Below are positions 62,006-64,000 of a stretch of 64,000 nt of DNA, in pieces. This stretch comes from Didymella arachidicola. Lineage: Eukaryota > Ascomycota > Dothideomycetes > Pleosporales > Didymellaceae. How positions within the stretch are numbered: the first letter of the stretch is position 1; each line of letters starts with the position of its first letter. Location: NCBI GenBank assembly GCA_016630955.3, contig CM049995.1, positions 620,001 through 684,000 on the forward strand, given 5' to 3'. The notes below the pieces were generated by a model that saw only the letters and a program-made list of their open reading frames with translations, did no database searches and was not told the DNA's origin. Made by a program: the position numbers and the translations under genes.

Positions 62006-63070
62006 ATGCTCGACATCCACAAACCCCCCTCCTCCCCCCAGAAAACCCTCTTCACCCACTCCCTCCTCCCCCCCTACATCTCCCCCACGCACCCCCCCAC
62101 CAAAAAACACCCCTTCACCACCTTCCTCACGCACCCACAAACCCACACCCTCTCCCTCATCCTCCCCGCCGCCCTCTTGGCCCACATACAAACTCACCTC
62201 CCCCGCCTCACATACGCCCGCGTCCATCTATCCCTCACCGACATCTTATCCGACGAGTTTCTCGACGCACATGTGCGGCACGGCTCTACTTTTCTGCTCA
62301 GCGAGGGCGAGACCAGGATGGAGATTGTAGGGGCCGTGTTGGCGATTGAAATGGATAGGGGGGTTTATGAGCGGGCGGGGTTGGTTGGGCGGGCTGTTGA
62401 GGATGGGGGGAGGAAACATCAGGGAGGGAGGTGGAGGGTTGAATACGATCTCAGGGGGGGTGGGATGAGGAAGGGGAGGAAGGGGTTTGAGAGGTTGAGG
62501 TGGGCGGCGGGTGAGGTTTTGGGGGGGCGGAGGGCATGGGTTTTTAGCGGTGGGGAGGAGGGGTTTGGGGGGGAGGTGCTGGGAAGGTTTAAGCCGGAGG
62601 TGGTGCAGGTGCAGGCGGAGGTTACTGCGATGGAGGGTGTGAGTGGGCCGAGGCTGGATGGGAGGGGTGCGGTGTACGCGCAGGAGGAGTCGCTGGCGTT
62701 GTTGGAGTGGCTGGATATGATCAATCTCGGATCCAAGCAAGTCACGCACGGAAGCGATACAGACGGCTATTTGTGCAGGTACGACGTCCCTGACTTCGGA
62801 CTCGGTGTTGAGACGAGCGAGTTTGTGAGGGTGAGGTGGAGCGGGTTCATCACGCCGGACTTCGTTAGGGATATGTTTCTGGGAGTGTGGAAGGAGGGGT
62901 TCAAGGCGAAGAGGAGGAACGGCAATGAAGACGCAACGGACCCCCCACACGACGAACAGAATAAAGGACCTTGGTTCTCGATGAGCGCGCAGGCTTTCGG
63001 CGGGAAGAAGGCATGGTTGCTCATGCAGTTTGCGAACCGCGAGACGCTGGTCTGGGAGGTTCAGTCTTGA
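62006..63070 (+). CDS. RNase P/MRP subunit p40-like protein
   Basis: Single exon, 354 residues from MLDIHKPPSSPQKTLFTHSL, which resembles the start of fungal Rpp40-family proteins (PF08584 type). HTLSLILPAALLAHIQTHLP and YARVHLSLTDILSDEFLDAH follow. The C-terminal part has SLALLEWLDMINLGSKQV, VRVRWSGFITPDFVRDMFLG and SMSAQAFGGKKAWLLMQFAN, as in the family's last blocks. p40 proteins belong to the nuclear RNase P and MRP particles that process pre-tRNA and pre-rRNA. The middle part is Gly/Arg-rich and of low complexity. The coding strand is almost free of G at 62020-62200 and strongly G-rich from about 62,340, an abrupt change within one frame. Confidence 0.8.
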   Translation: MLDIHKPPSSPQKTLFTHSLLPPYISPTHPPTKKHPFTTFLTHPQTHTLSLILPAALLAHIQTHLPRLTYARVHLSLTDILSDEFLDAHVRHGSTFLLSEGETRMEIVGAVLAIEMDRGVYERAGLVGRAVEDGGRKHQGGRWRVEYDLRGGGMRKGRKGFERLRWAAGEVLGGRRAWVFSGGEEGFGGEVLGRFKPEVVQVQAEVTAMEGVSGPRLDGRGAVYAQEESLALLEWLDMINLGSKQVTHGSDTDGYLCRYDVPDFGLGVETSEFVRVRWSGFITPDFVRDMFLGVWKEGFKAKRRNGNEDATDPPHDEQNKGPWFSMSAQAFGGKKAWLLMQFANRETLVWEVQS

Positions 63071-64000
63071 AAACGCAGACAGCTCTCAACAACCCCCGGG
63101 TCTCGCATCGAGGATTCGGACAGCAGATCCGTGGACAAACCCGTGGCACCCGTCGCAGAATCTCTCACACCGAAACCCTCCAATCCGAAAATGACTCCGC
63201 GCTTAAGCGCACCCAAGTCGAGCTCGTACGCACGACCACCACCACTCCAACGAACCCTCGAGCGTCTCCGCTCCTATCCCTACACATCTCCCAGCCCATC
63301 AAAAACCCTCCCCCATCCCAAACACCCTCCATCCAACCCTCGAACAAGCCAGCGCCACGCCTCATCTTCGATTTGATCCAGCCGAGGCCGCATCCTCAAG
63401 AGACCTACTTCACTTTCCGCACTTCCCGCACTGGGCGTGCCATGGCGTCACGCGAGACAGCGCGTTTCGTTCCGTGGGTCCTTACGCTGCTCAGGCGGTA
63501 TACTCCGTCACGATCTAGTTGGAGGATGGTTTACGCATCAGACACACAGTCCAACAAGCTCCTCGGTACGTCGACAAGAGTTCTCGTATCGCGTTTTTTT
63601 TCTCGCCGAGGCTTGGGCGTGGTGGTCGAGTACAAAGTGAGTGCGGCTACAAATGAGTCTCCCGGGTTCTGCGCGTGCTGAGGTATTGCGGGGTTGGGGG
63701 TGCCAAGGGGAGACGAGGTGGGTTGGAAGTGAGATGGGGATGGGAAGGGAGATGGTGCTGGTGCGAGCGGTTTGAGGCGTTGGATGTCAATGTGGAATTC
63801 GGTTGGAAACAAAGGAGGTTTGGATCAAGTGTAGGCTCGTGGGCTTGGGTGAAAGATATTCTACGGGTGAAGTTGAATACTATGGATCGAATTCCAAGAC
63901 TAGGTCTCTAGTAGAAAAGCTTAGCTGAGATATGTGCTGATTGGAAGGCTCGCTGGTATGATATGAGGAGCGTTCAGGCTTGCAGTACGAGGTATGCTTT
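63071..64000. other. unresolved right end of the window
   Basis: 930 bases. A possible gene at 63191-63570 is listed separately; beyond that only short frames on both strands, and G-rich low-complexity sequence at 63690-63780. No clear gene runs off the right edge. Confidence 0.4.
63191..63570 (+). pseudogene. possible mitochondrial ribosomal protein mL49-like gene, frame interrupted or mis-spliced
   Basis: From the ATG at 63191 one frame reads a presequence-like Arg/Ser/Pro stretch (SSSYARPPPLQRTLERLRSY) and stops at 63376. A second frame then reads PQETYFTFRTSRTGRAM, followed by WVLTLLRRYT. The spacing of YF-x-x-RT and VLT-x-x-R-R resembles the Img2/mL49 core, but the later conserved part (IEGD...L..DL) is not visible in any frame. 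Either an intron or a frameshift joins the two parts, or the match is chance. Low confidence; span given only as the region examined. Confidence 0.25.

Overview
The window comes from a filamentous ascomycete (Pezizomycotina, perhaps a dothideomycete, though the class is only a guess). Genes are dense, on both strands, and broken by short introns of about 45-100 bases with GTRNGT donors, CTRAY-like branch points and CAG or TAG acceptors. Fungus-specific families recur (Zn2Cys6 regulator, ATRR-type NRPS-like reductase, fungal SLATT protein, Tgl-like patatin, MCH1 transporter). Exon boundaries below were set by hand from splice signals and reading-frame continuity, not by transcript data.

Layout. 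1-0.9 kb: 5' part of a pogo/Fot1-type transposase gene running off the left edge. 1.7-6.1 kb: divergent MAK21 (ribosome biogenesis) and TRP4 (tryptophan synthesis). 6.3-12.8 kb: C2H2 zinc-finger protein, a small two-helix membrane protein and a SLATT-domain protein. 12.9-18.8 kb: four-domain A-T-R-R carboxylate reductase (probable glycine betaine reductase) and SEC13, whose first exon is only the start codon. 19.7-23.6 kb: membrane-anchored GIY-YIG protein, patatin-like protein without its catalytic serine, and a cyclic-nucleotide phosphodiesterase. 24.1-28.6 kb: two divergent His-rich proteins sharing a domain. 30.7-36.7 kb: amino-acid permease, unknown basic protein, eIF2-alpha-kinase-like kinase. 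37.6-40.9 kb: divergent RRP42 and MCH1 in a very GC-rich block. 43.5-46.6 kb: FarA/CTF1-like Zn2Cys6 regulator behind a 2.6 kb gene-free stretch. 47.8-50.9 kb: SDR and methyltransferase with overlapping stop codons, then a mitochondrial membrane protein. 51.2-57.3 kb: large membrane protein, Cys-rich surface protein, GST. 58.1-63.1 kb: F-box protein, Sir2-class sirtuin with a minisatellite intron, and an RNase P p40-like protein; the last 0.9 kb is unresolved.

Most of this is ordinary core genome: many genes are housekeeping (MAK21, TRP4, SEC13, RRP42, RPP40, SIR2) and sit as divergent or convergent pairs rather than in a biosynthetic cluster. The points most worth a second look are the SLATT protein with its repeated coiled tail, the apparently dead patatin, the membrane-anchored GIY-YIG protein, the paired His-rich paralogs, and a gene-oriented switch from C-rich to G-rich coding strand that recurs inside at least six genes. 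No CRISPR array, rRNA or convincing tRNA gene was seen.
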